NCBI RefSeq assembly: GCF_021556435.1
Contig: NZ_JAKGCU010000005.1
Coordinates: forward strand, 124,001 to 188,000
DNA from: Gordonia tangerina
Lineage (GTDB): Bacteria > Actinomycetota > Actinomycetes > Mycobacteriales > Mycobacteriaceae
DNA: 64,000 bases
Reading direction: 5' to 3'
Shown here: positions 18,592 to 27,800 of the stretch, in pieces
How positions within the stretch are numbered: the first letter of the stretch is position 1
Layout: each line of letters begins with the position of its first letter
Position numbers and translations under genes: made by a program
The notes under the pieces: generated by a model
Database searches by the model: none
Told to the model about the DNA's origin: nothing
Seen by the model: only the letters and a program-made list of their open reading frames with translations

Positions 18592-21075
18592 ATGGAATCG
18601 CCGAAGGCCGAGATGACCCCGTCGCCGGCCCCCGACGCGGATGGGCGGGACTCAGCCGAACCCGCCGAGATGGTCGACATCCCCACACCCGGCACCTGGT
18701 CTCCCAGCAGTACGGAATCGACACCGTTTGTCGTCTGGCCGGGCAACGCTTACCCGCTGGGCGCCACCTATGACGGTGTGGGAACCAATTTTTCGCTCTT
18801 CTCCGAGGTCGCGACCGCGGTCGATCTCTGTCTGATCGACGCGACCGGCGTGGAGCAACGAATCCGGCTCGAAGAGGTCGACGGATACTGCTGGCATTGC
18901 TACCTGCCCAACATCGGGCCGGGTCAGTTCTACGGGTTCCGGGTACACGGCCCCTACGACCCGGCGCAAGGTTTACGGTGCGACCCGAGCAAGCTGCTGC
19001 TCGACCCGTACGGCAAGGCATTTCACGGCGATTTCGACGGCGACCCGGCGTTGTTCTCCTACGCCATGTCCGACCCTGACGAGCACGCCCCGGAATCCGA
19101 ACCCGCCGCCGAATCCGGTGACGGGCCCTCGGGCACGGCAACGTCGTCCGCAGCACCGACCGCCACTGTCGAGAACGCGGAAAATCAGGTCGATGCAGCA
19201 GTCGACGCCGACACGCCCGTGCAGACCGACCCCGTGCGAGCCACCAGCGGTGAACCGAGCCCGGCAACGACGAGTACCGCCACCCCCAGCGTGCCGATGG
19301 CGTCGGCACATCCCACCGACATGCCGCAACTCGACTCGCTCGGCCACACCATGGTCTCGGTGGTCATCAACCCATACTTCGACTGGCAGAACGACCGACC
19401 ACCACGTCACCCCTACCACCAGACCGTCATCTACGAGGCGCATGTCAAAGGGATGACGGCGACTCATCCCGACGTACCCGAACATCTCCGCGGCACCTAC
19501 GCCGGATTGTGCCACCCGGTCATCATCGATCATCTGAAATCACTCGGAATCACCGCCATCGAACTGATGCCGGTGCACCAGTTCATGCAGGATTTCGTCC
19601 TGATCGACAAGGGCCTCCGAAACTACTGGGGCTACAACACTTTCGGCTTCCTCGCGCCGCATCTTGAGTACGCCTCGCAACCCGAACAGCCGGCTGCGGC
19701 GGTAACCGAGTTCAAGGCCATGGTGCGCGAGTTCCACCGCGCCGACATCGAGGTCATCCTCGATGTGGTCTACAACCACACCGCCGAGGGCAATCACCTC
19801 GGCCCCACGATCTCGTTCCGCGGTATCGACAATGCCGCGTATTACCGTCTCGTGGACGGCAATCCCGAGATGTACATGGACTACACCGGGACGGGCAACA
19901 GCCTCAACGGACGTCACCCACACACCCTGCAATTGATCATGGACTCGCTGCGCTATTGGGTGCTTGAGATGCATGTCGACGGGTTCCGCTTCGATCTGGC
20001 GTCCACGCTCGCCCGCGAACTGCACGACGTGGACCGGCTCTCGGCGTTCTTCGATCTGGTGCAACAAGATCCGGTTGTCAGCCAGGTGAAACTGATTGCC
20101 GAACCATGGGACGTCGGCGAAGGCGGCTACCAGGTGGGCAACTTCCCACCATTGTGGACCGAATGGAATGGCAAGTACCGCGACACGGTTCGCGACTACT
20201 GGCGCGGGGAACCGTCCACGCTCGGCGAGTTCGCGTCCCGCCTCACGGGCTCCTCCGATCTCTACGAGGCCACCGGTCGACGGCCACTGGCGAGCATCAA
20301 CTTCGTGATCGCCCACGACGGTTTCACCCTGCAGGATCTGGTGTCCTACAACGAGAAACACAACAGCGCCAACGGTGAGGACAACCGGGACGGGGAGAGC
20401 CACAACCGCTCGTGGAACTGTGGGGTCGAGGGACCGACCGACGACCCGGATGTGTTGGCGCTGCGTGGCCGCCAGCAACGCAACATCCTGGCCACCCTGT
20501 TCCTCTCCCAGGGCACACCGATGTTGGCCCACGGAGATGAACTCGGCCGCACCCAACAGGGCAACAACAACGTGTACTGCCAGGACTCCGAGCTCTCCTG
20601 GATGGACTGGGCGCTGGCCGAGAAGAACGCCGACCTGCTCGAGTTCACCCGCAAGGCGATCAACCTGCGCACCCGACACCCGGTGTTCCGTCGACGGCGG
20701 TTCTTCGCCGGCAAACCGATCCGATGGGGCGAGCAGACGCTGGACATCTCCTGGCTGACCCCGGCCGGCCAGGAGATGACCTCCGAGGACTGGGACAGCG
20801 GGTTCGGCCGCAGCCTCGCGGTGTACTTCAACGGTGACGGGATCGGAGAGCCGGACGAGCGCGGAGAGAAGATCGTCGACGACAGTTTCATCGTCTGTTT
20901 CAACGCCCACGACGGCGACATCGACTTCACGCTCCCACCGTCCTCCTGGGGCACAGAATGGGTGGGCGAACTCGACACCACCGATCCGACCGGCACCACC
21001 GACATGACCGCCACCGCCGGTTCGGTGGTCACCGTGGGCGCGCGCTCGGTGTTGGTCCTGCGCAGGACGTCGTGA
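18592..21075 (+). CDS. glgX: Glycogen debranching enzyme GlgX/TreX with a low-complexity insert
   Basis: An 827-residue GH13 isoamylase-type enzyme that trims alpha-1,6 branches to supply TreY. A CBM48-like domain (about 47-160) precedes the barrel. The catalytic residues are nucleophile D468 (DGFRFDLAS), acid/base E504 (LIAEPWDVG) and transition-state D576 (AHDGFTLQD). About 110 residues exceed the usual 700-720: an Ala/Thr/Ser/Pro/Asp-rich insert at about 164-247 separates the CBM48 from the barrel, and there is an extended N-terminus. The ATG start is supported by a leaderless-type -10. treY follows after 10 nt, so they form one transcript. Confidence 0.93.
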   Translation: MESPKAEMTPSPAPDADGRDSAEPAEMVDIPTPGTWSPSSTESTPFVVWPGNAYPLGATYDGVGTNFSLFSEVATAVDLCLIDATGVEQRIRLEEVDGYCWHCYLPNIGPGQFYGFRVHGPYDPAQGLRCDPSKLLLDPYGKAFHGDFDGDPALFSYAMSDPDEHAPESEPAAESGDGPSGTATSSAAPTATVENAENQVDAAVDADTPVQTDPVRATSGEPSPATTSTATPSVPMASAHPTDMPQLDSLGHTMVSVVINPYFDWQNDRPPRHPYHQTVIYEAHVKGMTATHPDVPEHLRGTYAGLCHPVIIDHLKSLGITAIELMPVHQFMQDFVLIDKGLRNYWGYNTFGFLAPHLEYASQPEQPAAAVTEFKAMVREFHRADIEVILDVVYNHTAEGNHLGPTISFRGIDNAAYYRLVDGNPEMYMDYTGTGNSLNGRHPHTLQLIMDSLRYWVLEMHVDGFRFDLASTLARELHDVDRLSAFFDLVQQDPVVSQVKLIAEPWDVGEGGYQVGNFPPLWTEWNGKYRDTVRDYWRGEPSTLGEFASRLTGSSDLYEATGRRPLASINFVIAHDGFTLQDLVSYNEKHNSANGEDNRDGESHNRSWNCGVEGPTDDPDVLALRGRQQRNILATLFLSQGTPMLAHGDELGRTQQGNNNVYCQDSELSWMDWALAEKNADLLEFTRKAINLRTRHPVFRRRRFFAGKPIRWGEQTLDISWLTPAGQEMTSEDWDSGFGRSLAVYFNGDGIGEPDERGEKIVDDSFIVCFNAHDGDIDFTLPPSSWGTEWVGELDTTDPTGTTDMTATAGSVVTVGARSVLVLRRTS

Positions 21076-21085
21076 GTCGACGGTG

Positions 21086-23431
21086 ATGGCCACTCCCTCA
21101 CCACCCGGCGTCGGCGGGCAGCGGGAGCCCGTCGCCACCTACCGGATCCAACTCACCCCCGACTTCGGTTTCGCTGACGTCATCGGCATCCTGGATCACC
21201 TGGTGTCCCTCGGGATCAGTCACGTCTACCTGTCCCCGATCGGACGGGCCACGGCCGGTTCGACACACGGCTACGACTGGGTGCCGCCCCCGGCGGTGTC
21301 GCCGACGCTCGGTGGACTCGACGGGCTCCGGGAGCTCCGCGCCGCGGCACGTACCGCCGATCTCGGCCTGATCGTCGACATCGTCCCGAACCACACCGGG
21401 GTCGCCGACGTCACGCAGAACCCGTGGTTCAGCGACCTGCTGCGCTACGGTTCGGCGTCCCGCTATGCCTCGTGGTTCGATGTGGACTTCTCCACCGCCA
21501 ACGGGGCCGACGGCAAGATCGCCCTGCCCGTCCTCGCGGCCGACGGCGACCTGTCCTCGCTCACCGTCTCCGATGGTCACCTGCACTATTACGATCACGC
21601 ATTTCCCATCACTCCCGGCTCGGCCGCGGCCGGCAACCCGATCGACGTCCACGAGCGACAGCACTACCGACTGGTCCCCTGGAACAGCGGACTGATCGGG
21701 TACCGCCGATTCTTCACCGTCAACGAACTCGCCGGACTGCGGCAGGAGGAGCCGGCAGTCTATGCAGCAACTCACGACTGGCTGCTCGATCTGATCGACG
21801 AGGACCTCATTGACGGTGTGCGCGTGGACCATCCCGACGGACTCTGGGATCCGCAATCTTATCTGCGTAGGCTGCGCAGCGACGTAGGCGAACGGCGGTT
21901 GCTCTACATCGAGAAGATCCTCGCCCCCGACGAACCACTGGAACCGTCACTGCCGGTCGACGGCACCACCGGCTACGATCAACTGCGCATCATCGACGGG
22001 GTGTTCACCGCGCCGAGCGGAATCGTCGAACTCGGGGAGATCCATGAGCGGATCACCGGGCAACCCGGTGATTCCGACTGGCTGCACGGCACCGAACGCG
22101 CACGCAAACTGGCCACGTTGCGCGAGATGTTTCCCACCGAGCATCGTCGGCTGGTTCGGGCGATCACCCACTCCGATCCGTCTGCCGACGCGGCAGCCGT
22201 GGCCGATGCCACGGCCGAACTCATCGCCGAACTCGGTGTGTACCGCGCCGACTATCCCGCGCTGCGCTCCCGGCTCGAGCGGGTGGCGTCGGCCATCGCC
22301 GTGCGGATTCCGCGGCTCGCCGAGGCGCTGGAGTTGGTGGTCCGCACCACCGCGAGCCCCGGTGCGGCAACCTCGCGACTGGCCCAGACGTGTGGCGCGG
22401 TGACCGCCAAGAGCGTCGAGGACAGCCTTTTCTATCGCACGGCGCGGCTGGTGTCGGCGCAGGAGGTGGGTGGCGATCCGGCCGACCCCACGGTGAGCAT
22501 ACGAGACTTTCACGCCCACAACATCCGTCGTGGCACGCAGTGGCCGTGGGCGATGACGACCACCGCCACGCATGACACGAAGCGCGGCGAGGATGTCCGC
22601 GCTCGCATCGCGATACTGACCCAGGTGCCCGAGCGATGGTCGATGGTGGTGTCCGACCTGTGGAAGATGGCTCCGCCACCCGACGATCTCACGGGATACT
22701 TCCTGTTGCAGAACATCATCGGAGTGTGGCCAATCCAGGGGCCGGTCGACGACATCCTGCGCACCCGCATCACCGATTACGCGACCAAGGCGGCCCGAGA
22801 GGCGGGACTGCACACCACGTGGACCGAGGTGAACGAGGAATTCGAGTCCGACCTCGCCGAGTGGATCATCGCGATCACCACCGGTGCTGCGGCGCAGACG
22901 ATCTCGGCGCTGGTCACCGAGATCACGCCGAGCTGGCAGTCCGAAGCGTTGGGCCGCAAGTTGATCGCCCTACTCGGGCCGGGCGTCGGCGACATCTATC
23001 AGGGCACCCAGTGGTGGGATGACTCGCTGGTGGATCCGGACAATCGCCGCCCGGTTGACCACAACCGCTCGACGGAACACCCGAAAACCCACCTGATTCA
23101 GGCTGCGCTACGGGCGCGCACCGCCCATCCCACCGCATTCGGCGCGGGCGGCGACTACACGCCGATCCACGCCGACGGTCGGGGTGCGGACCACGTGATC
23201 GCGTTCGCACGCGGAGCGAGCGGCCGCGCCGAGGTCATCGTGATCGCAACCCGACTCACTCACAGCTTGTCCGACACCGGCCGCGCGGCAACGACCCTCA
23301 CCCTTCCCACCGGCCGGTGGGAAGACGTGCTCGGGCCCGCCCCCGGACGGACGATCGACGGCGGTGTGCCGACCGCACTCACTGAGCTCGCCACTTTTCA
23401 CGGTGTGGCGTTGCTGACCCGAACCGACTGA
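21086..23431 (+). CDS. treY: Malto-oligosyltrehalose synthase TreY
   Basis: About 781 residues, GH13. It converts the reducing end of a maltodextrin into a trehalosyl unit, which TreZ then releases. Key segments are YRIQLTPDFGFAD near the N-terminus, VDIVPNHTGV, DGVRVDHPDGLWDP with nucleophile D248, LLYIEKIL with the acid/base Glu, and ATHDTKRGEDVRAR. ATG at 21086 (or the adjacent GTG at 21083) follows glgX closely. It is the last gene of this + strand unit; the expected partner treZ lies about 9.7 kb further on, past the mce operon. Confidence 0.95.
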   Translation: MATPSPPGVGGQREPVATYRIQLTPDFGFADVIGILDHLVSLGISHVYLSPIGRATAGSTHGYDWVPPPAVSPTLGGLDGLRELRAAARTADLGLIVDIVPNHTGVADVTQNPWFSDLLRYGSASRYASWFDVDFSTANGADGKIALPVLAADGDLSSLTVSDGHLHYYDHAFPITPGSAAAGNPIDVHERQHYRLVPWNSGLIGYRRFFTVNELAGLRQEEPAVYAATHDWLLDLIDEDLIDGVRVDHPDGLWDPQSYLRRLRSDVGERRLLYIEKILAPDEPLEPSLPVDGTTGYDQLRIIDGVFTAPSGIVELGEIHERITGQPGDSDWLHGTERARKLATLREMFPTEHRRLVRAITHSDPSADAAAVADATAELIAELGVYRADYPALRSRLERVASAIAVRIPRLAEALELVVRTTASPGAATSRLAQTCGAVTAKSVEDSLFYRTARLVSAQEVGGDPADPTVSIRDFHAHNIRRGTQWPWAMTTTATHDTKRGEDVRARIAILTQVPERWSMVVSDLWKMAPPPDDLTGYFLLQNIIGVWPIQGPVDDILRTRITDYATKAAREAGLHTTWTEVNEEFESDLAEWIIAITTGAAAQTISALVTEITPSWQSEALGRKLIALLGPGVGDIYQGTQWWDDSLVDPDNRRPVDHNRSTEHPKTHLIQAALRARTAHPTAFGAGGDYTPIHADGRGADHVIAFARGASGRAEVIVIATRLTHSLSDTGRAATTLTLPTGRWEDVLGPAPGRTIDGGVPTALTELATFHGVALLTRTD

Positions 23432-23443
23432 CAAACGGATCGT

Positions 23444-23459
23444 CACCGGCCGGCCGGTG
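23444..23459. terminator. GC-rich palindrome between treY and the mce operon
   Basis: CACCGGCCGGCCGGTG is a perfect 16-bp palindrome in the 52-bp gap between two convergent transcripts. It probably acts as a bidirectional terminator; there is no U-run. Confidence 0.5.
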
Positions 23460-23483
23460 GCCACGGTGCTGCCTTGGCCAACC

Positions 23484-24332
23484 TCAGCCGGCGGGGGCGG
23501 GCGCGGCAGGCGCCGGTTGGGCGCCATTCGCACCACCCTGTTCCTCGCCGATGCCGGCCTGGGCCCCACTGAGTTCCGACACCAGCCATCGCCCGTCCTC
23601 GTGGCGCAGATCGAGCCACAGCAGCATCAGACTCTTGCCACCTTCTGGGGCGATGGCGCTCTTGCCACTGACCTCCATCAGCACCGCCGTACGGGCGGAG
23701 TCGGTGTCGAAGGTCTCCACCGACACCGACTTGACCGCCGACTGGGCGTCCTGCAGGTTGAGTTGCTCGACGGCCTGCGCGGTATCGGACTGCTGCTGCT
23801 CGAGATGCTGTCTGAACTCGCCGGTCGACAACGGGCCGAGCAACTCCTTCATACTGCCGACACCGTCCTTGGTCATCGTGCTGACCAACTTCGTGACGAA
23901 CTCCTCGGACGCGGCCTTGCTGCCATCGAAGGCGTCGAGTCGCTGTCGCTCCTGGTAGTAGCCCCACCCGAGCAGCGCCACCCCCACCACGGCCGCGATC
24001 ACCACCACGACGCAGAGCACCTTGGCCAGTCCGGCAGTGGTGAAGGTCAGCGAGATCTGACGGGGTTGTGAGGTCGGCCCCGGTACCGCGTCAGACGAAT
24101 CGCGACTGTCGGCGCTGGGGCCGCCGGTGTCTGGGGTGCCACTGTCTGCGGTGCCACGGTCTGCGGCGCCGGAGTCGGCTGCCGACAACCCGGTCCCCGC
24201 CGCGCGATTGCGTGCGGACTTCGTTCGCGGTCGAGGCGGGGTCGGCGCGGTCTCGGCACCCCCGCTGTCGGAGTCCGGCTCGGGCACCTCGGGGGTGCGG
24301 TCTGGGTCAGTCGGCTTGTCCTGCTCGGTCAT
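23484..24332 (-). CDS. Mce-associated membrane protein (Mam)
   Basis: A 282-residue protein. A long, charged and Ser/Asp/Thr/Gly-rich cytoplasmic N-terminus (about 1-90, with repeated ADSG/ADRG-like units) precedes one membrane helix (about 97-121). An extracytoplasmic domain of the Mce-associated type follows (about 125-265). Mam proteins stabilise Mce transporters in mycobacteria. It lies 14 nt after mceF as the last gene of the operon. The start is ATG at 24332. Only one mam gene is present here, while mycobacterial mce operons often have two or more. Confidence 0.85.
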   Translation of the reverse strand: MTEQDKPTDPDRTPEVPEPDSDSGGAETAPTPPRPRTKSARNRAAGTGLSAADSGAADRGTADSGTPDTGGPSADSRDSSDAVPGPTSQPRQISLTFTTAGLAKVLCVVVVIAAVVGVALLGWGYYQERQRLDAFDGSKAASEEFVTKLVSTMTKDGVGSMKELLGPLSTGEFRQHLEQQQSDTAQAVEQLNLQDAQSAVKSVSVETFDTDSARTAVLMEVSGKSAIAPEGGKSLMLLWLDLRHEDGRWLVSELSGAQAGIGEEQGGANGAQPAPAAPAPAG

Positions 24333-24346
24333 TCCTACTCTTCACG

Positions 24347-25531
24347 TCATTTGTCGAGCGGCACGGTCCGCGCGTTCGGGTCGAAATTCGGCGGCGGGCC
24401 GGCGGTGTCGTCGCCAGGCGGGCGCGGCGCATTGGCCGATCCGCGGATCTGCTGATTCGGATCTTCAGTGACACAGTACAGATTGGTCGGAACGCTCAGT
24501 TCCAGGATCTTGGTCGGGCGCACCGGGGTGACCGCGTAGTTGCAGCTCGGCCGTGGGTAGACCGATCCGAACGCCCACCATGCCCCGTCGTGGAACATGC
24601 TCAGACTCTTGATGCTCGCGTCCCGGATCGACGGCAGCAGATTGGCGATCGCGGGCGCTCGCAACGCACCTTGGCGCGCGATGTCGACGAACTGGGCAAG
24701 GACGTCGGTGATCGGATCACGGATCTGGTTCATCGAACCGGTCAGACTCGTCAGCTGCGTGGGTCCCTGATCGAGCAACACCCGTAGCTCTTTGTCGGCG
24801 GCCACAGCAGCGTTGACGAGGGTACTCATCGAGTCGACCGTGGTGCCCAGATCGGGTTGGATGTCGGCCGTCGTCTTCAGGATGGTGCCGGTGTCGGAGA
24901 TCAGTTTCGTGGTCTGCGGCAACACCCGGGCCAGATCGGCGAAGATCGTTCCACCGGAGACGAACAGCGATCGCAGAACGTTGTCGCCCGAACCATCCGC
25001 CCCGAGAGCCACCTCCAAGTTGTCGATGGCCGAACGCAATTCGACGGGATCGATCTGGTCGACAACATTGAGCGTTGCCTCCAGTGTCTGCGGGAACGGC
25101 GCGGTCACGCGGGTCTGGTTGATGGCGATCTCGTCGCCGTTCACGAAGTACGGGCCGTCCGCCGTCGCGGGCTGGAAGTCCACGTACTGCTCGCCCGCCG
25201 CGGACAGCCCGAGCGCGGCCACCACCGCGTTGCGATTGATCTGGACGTCCTCGGCGATCTCGACGGTGACGTCCACCGATTCCGGTTGCACCCGGATCTG
25301 CTGGACATCACCGATCCGGGCGCCGCGCAAGGTAACTCCCGATGTCTCCTGCAGACCGCCGGAGTTCGGGAAGTGCACGGTCAGCTGATAGGTGCCGCGG
25401 AACGGGTCCCAGCGCAACGCCCCGAAGGACAGATACGCCAAACCCACCACCATCACCAGGATCAGTCCGATGTTGCCGACCAGGATCGAATGCTTGCGCA
25501 CCCAGGTGATCGGACCGGTCACCGCGCTCAT
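24347..25531 (-). CDS. mceF: Mce protein, F subunit
   Basis: A 394-residue protein with one N-terminal membrane anchor (about 14-38), an MCE domain (about 42-125) and a long helical region typical of the tunnel-forming part of Mce hexamers. It is the sixth mce gene and overlaps mceE as ATGA, so it is called F by position. Mce complexes carry lipids across the periplasm. The substrate cannot be read from the sequence. The upstream in-frame extension beyond 25531 overlaps mceE and is not used. Confidence 0.88.
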   Translation of the reverse strand: MSAVTGPITWVRKHSILVGNIGLILVMVVGLAYLSFGALRWDPFRGTYQLTVHFPNSGGLQETSGVTLRGARIGDVQQIRVQPESVDVTVEIAEDVQINRNAVVAALGLSAAGEQYVDFQPATADGPYFVNGDEIAINQTRVTAPFPQTLEATLNVVDQIDPVELRSAIDNLEVALGADGSGDNVLRSLFVSGGTIFADLARVLPQTTKLISDTGTILKTTADIQPDLGTTVDSMSTLVNAAVAADKELRVLLDQGPTQLTSLTGSMNQIRDPITDVLAQFVDIARQGALRAPAIANLLPSIRDASIKSLSMFHDGAWWAFGSVYPRPSCNYAVTPVRPTKILELSVPTNLYCVTEDPNQQIRGSANAPRPPGDDTAGPPPNFDPNARTVPLDK

Positions 25532-26682
25532 CCGCAGCACCCCTTCGTTCCGGACAGTCGTGCCAACAAGCGGGTCAGCGTCTGCTGCAACGACTCCGAC
25601 GCCGAGTCGACGTCCTCCAACTCCGGCAGCCGCGTCGCCGCGTCGAAACCGACGCCCGGATTGAGGTAGTACACCTTCGACGACAGCGCCGCCGCACTGC
25701 CCGGGGTCGCCTTCACCCATTTCGGGGTCAGCTCGGCCAGGTTGTCGGCCAGCGGACCCAAGGTCTTGGCGCCTTCACGCAAACCGCCGAGGGCGGTGTT
25801 CAGATTCGCCAGCAGTTCGACGAGGTTGCCGCCGTCGGACTGCAGGAAGTCGTTGGTGGCCGCCGTCACCTGATTGGTTTTGTCCAGCGTCGTCAGGATC
25901 TGGCCGATCTGGCCGTTGACCGCGTCCACGGCGGGACCGAGTTTGTCGATCGAGGCCATGATCTGAGCGCGGCCGGCGGCGAGCTGACCGGTCAGCACCT
26001 GGGTGTAGCGCATCGATTCGTCGACCCGGGCGGCGTTCTCGTTGAACTTGGTGATCGCGGTGGTCAATCCTTCGATCGAGCCGGACAGCGCATCGGGATT
26101 CGGGGCGACCGCATTGCTCAACTCGGTGAGGATCACCGTCAGCGAATTGAGCGATCCGCTGTCGACCACACCGGCCGTGCTGACCAGTAGGTCCTCGACT
26201 GTCGCGGCCGCCGACGTCGGGCCGGTCAGTTGGTCCCCGTCGCCGAGGTAGCCCTCCGGGCTACCCGGCGGTGGCAACAACGCGACGAACACGTCGCCGA
26301 GCGGGGTGGCCTGCCGTAGTTCGGCGCCGGTACCGACGGGCAATCTGGTCGCGGTCCCGACCTGCATCGTGACGATGGCGCTGTAGTTCTCCGCCTCGAT
26401 CTCCGACACCTGCCCCACGTTCATGCCGTTGAGCTTCACCTTGGCGCGAGTGGGCAGGTTGAGCGCGTTGTCGAAGTCCGCGGTCAACGTGATGGAGTCA
26501 CCGATGCCGCCGGGCGCCGGCAGCGGGATCTGCTCGACGGTCAGTCCGGGAACGACGCCGCATCCCGACATGGCCAGCGTGGCCGCAGCGGTGAACGCCA
26601 CCACCCAGCGGCGCCCGATTCGGCGATCACGGCGCCGCCCATGCACGGTCCGGAACGGATGCATCTGATCACGGCCGGTCAT
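25528..26682 (-). CDS. mceE: Mce protein, E subunit (lipoprotein, LprK-like)
   Basis: A 384-residue protein. A basic n-region, a hydrophobic stretch and the lipobox LAMSGC with acylated C41 mark it as a lipoprotein, as expected for the E subunit. The MCE domain follows (about 58-145), then a helical region to residue 330. Its ATG overlaps the mceD stop (ATGA). A CCG-containing C-terminus adds two more cysteines. It is the outer-facing lipid-anchored member of the transporter. Confidence 0.9.
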   Translation of the reverse strand: MTGRDQMHPFRTVHGRRRDRRIGRRWVVAFTAAATLAMSGCGVVPGLTVEQIPLPAPGGIGDSITLTADFDNALNLPTRAKVKLNGMNVGQVSEIEAENYSAIVTMQVGTATRLPVGTGAELRQATPLGDVFVALLPPPGSPEGYLGDGDQLTGPTSAAATVEDLLVSTAGVVDSGSLNSLTVILTELSNAVAPNPDALSGSIEGLTTAITKFNENAARVDESMRYTQVLTGQLAAGRAQIMASIDKLGPAVDAVNGQIGQILTTLDKTNQVTAATNDFLQSDGGNLVELLANLNTALGGLREGAKTLGPLADNLAELTPKWVKATPGSAAALSSKVYYLNPGVGFDAATRLPELEDVDSASESLQQTLTRLLARLSGTKGCCG

Positions 26683-27800
26683 TTCGTGAGCTCCAGCATC
26701 GCCGAGAAGACACCGAGGTCCGGGCCGAAGTCCTTGAGTTGACCGGTGCGACAACCGTTCTTCTGCAGGTTGATCGCCTGACAGAACGTCGACACGAGTT
26801 CGGTGTCGATCAGCGACTTGTCGAGCAGGACCTGTGCGCGCCAGGCACCCTGTTCCGCCGAGACCGAATTGCTGAGGTTCTGTAACAGCAGCGGTGCGAT
26901 GTCGATGGTCTCGACCACCTGACGGGAGAAGTCGCTCAGGTTGGCGGTCAACGCCGCGAGCCGTCCCGTCGACGAGCTGATGGTGCCGGAGTTGTTCTGC
27001 AGGAACTCCGACGTGTTCCGCAGCGTGGCATTGACGTCGGCCAGAGTGGCCTGTAGCCCCGGTGCCTGCCTACCCAGCATCTCCGCCACGTCGTTGATGG
27101 AGTTGGAGAAGGCGGTCATCTTGGGATAGTTGTCCACCAGCGTCGTGGTGAGCGCCTGAACGGTCCGGATGATGTCGACGAGCGCGTCCCCGTTGCCCGA
27201 GGCCACTTCGGCGGCCTTGCCCAGTTCGTCGAGGGCCACCCGCATCCGCTCACCGTTGCCACTTGTGATGCCCGAGGTGATGTCGATCATGTCGGCGATC
27301 GGCCCCTCACCGGGCGCATCCCCCGACAGCGACTCCATCAACCGGTCGATCGAGTCGAACAGCTCACCCACCGACACCGGGCTCTTGGTCTCGGGAATGA
27401 CACCTCCGTCGGCGAGTTCCGGTCCCTCGGTGTAGGCCGGCGAGAGTTCGATGTGCCGCGTCGTCACGATGGACGTGTTCACAATGGCTGCGGTCGCGTC
27501 CGCTGGCACCACCACGTCCTTGTCGACGGTGAAGGTAACCTTCACCCGGTTGCCCTGCTGCTGCACCGACGTCACCTGACCCACCGGCATCCCCAGCACG
27601 GCGACGTCGTTGCCTTCGTACAGCCCGGAGACATCGTCGAAGTACGCAGTGGCCTCGATCGCCGAGCCGAACGCGGCGGTCCACGACGCAGGGATCAGCG
27701 AGCAGCCGGACAGCCCGAGCACCGCCAACAACGAGACTGCGGTCAACGCCAGCGAGCGACGCATCCGGTTGGCACGCCCCCGCCTGGTGGTGATCAACAT
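26679..27800 (-). CDS. mceD: Mce protein, D subunit with a lipobox
   Basis: A 373-residue protein with an MCE domain (about 43-130) and a helical C-terminal region. The N-terminus carries a lipobox, GLSGC, so C33 is a likely lipidation site. Most mycobacterial D subunits I know have an uncleaved membrane anchor instead, so this operon would encode two lipoproteins (D and E). The start (ATG) overlaps the mceC stop by 7 nt. D is assigned by order, not by a diagnostic motif. Confidence 0.85.
   Translation of the reverse strand: MLITTRRGRANRMRRSLALTAVSLLAVLGLSGCSLIPASWTAAFGSAIEATAYFDDVSGLYEGNDVAVLGMPVGQVTSVQQQGNRVKVTFTVDKDVVVPADATAAIVNTSIVTTRHIELSPAYTEGPELADGGVIPETKSPVSVGELFDSIDRLMESLSGDAPGEGPIADMIDITSGITSGNGERMRVALDELGKAAEVASGNGDALVDIIRTVQALTTTLVDNYPKMTAFSNSINDVAEMLGRQAPGLQATLADVNATLRNTSEFLQNNSGTISSSTGRLAALTANLSDFSRQVVETIDIAPLLLQNLSNSVSAEQGAWRAQVLLDKSLIDTELVSTFCQAINLQKNGCRTGQLKDFGPDLGVFSAMLELTK

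Noticed and set aside
23660..24300. Repeated GGTGTC/GGTGCC stretches inside the mam gene, suggesting a repeat array
   Set aside because: They encode the Asp/Ser/Gly/Thr-rich linker of the Mam protein and vary in unit length. They are coding low complexity, not a CRISPR or satellite.
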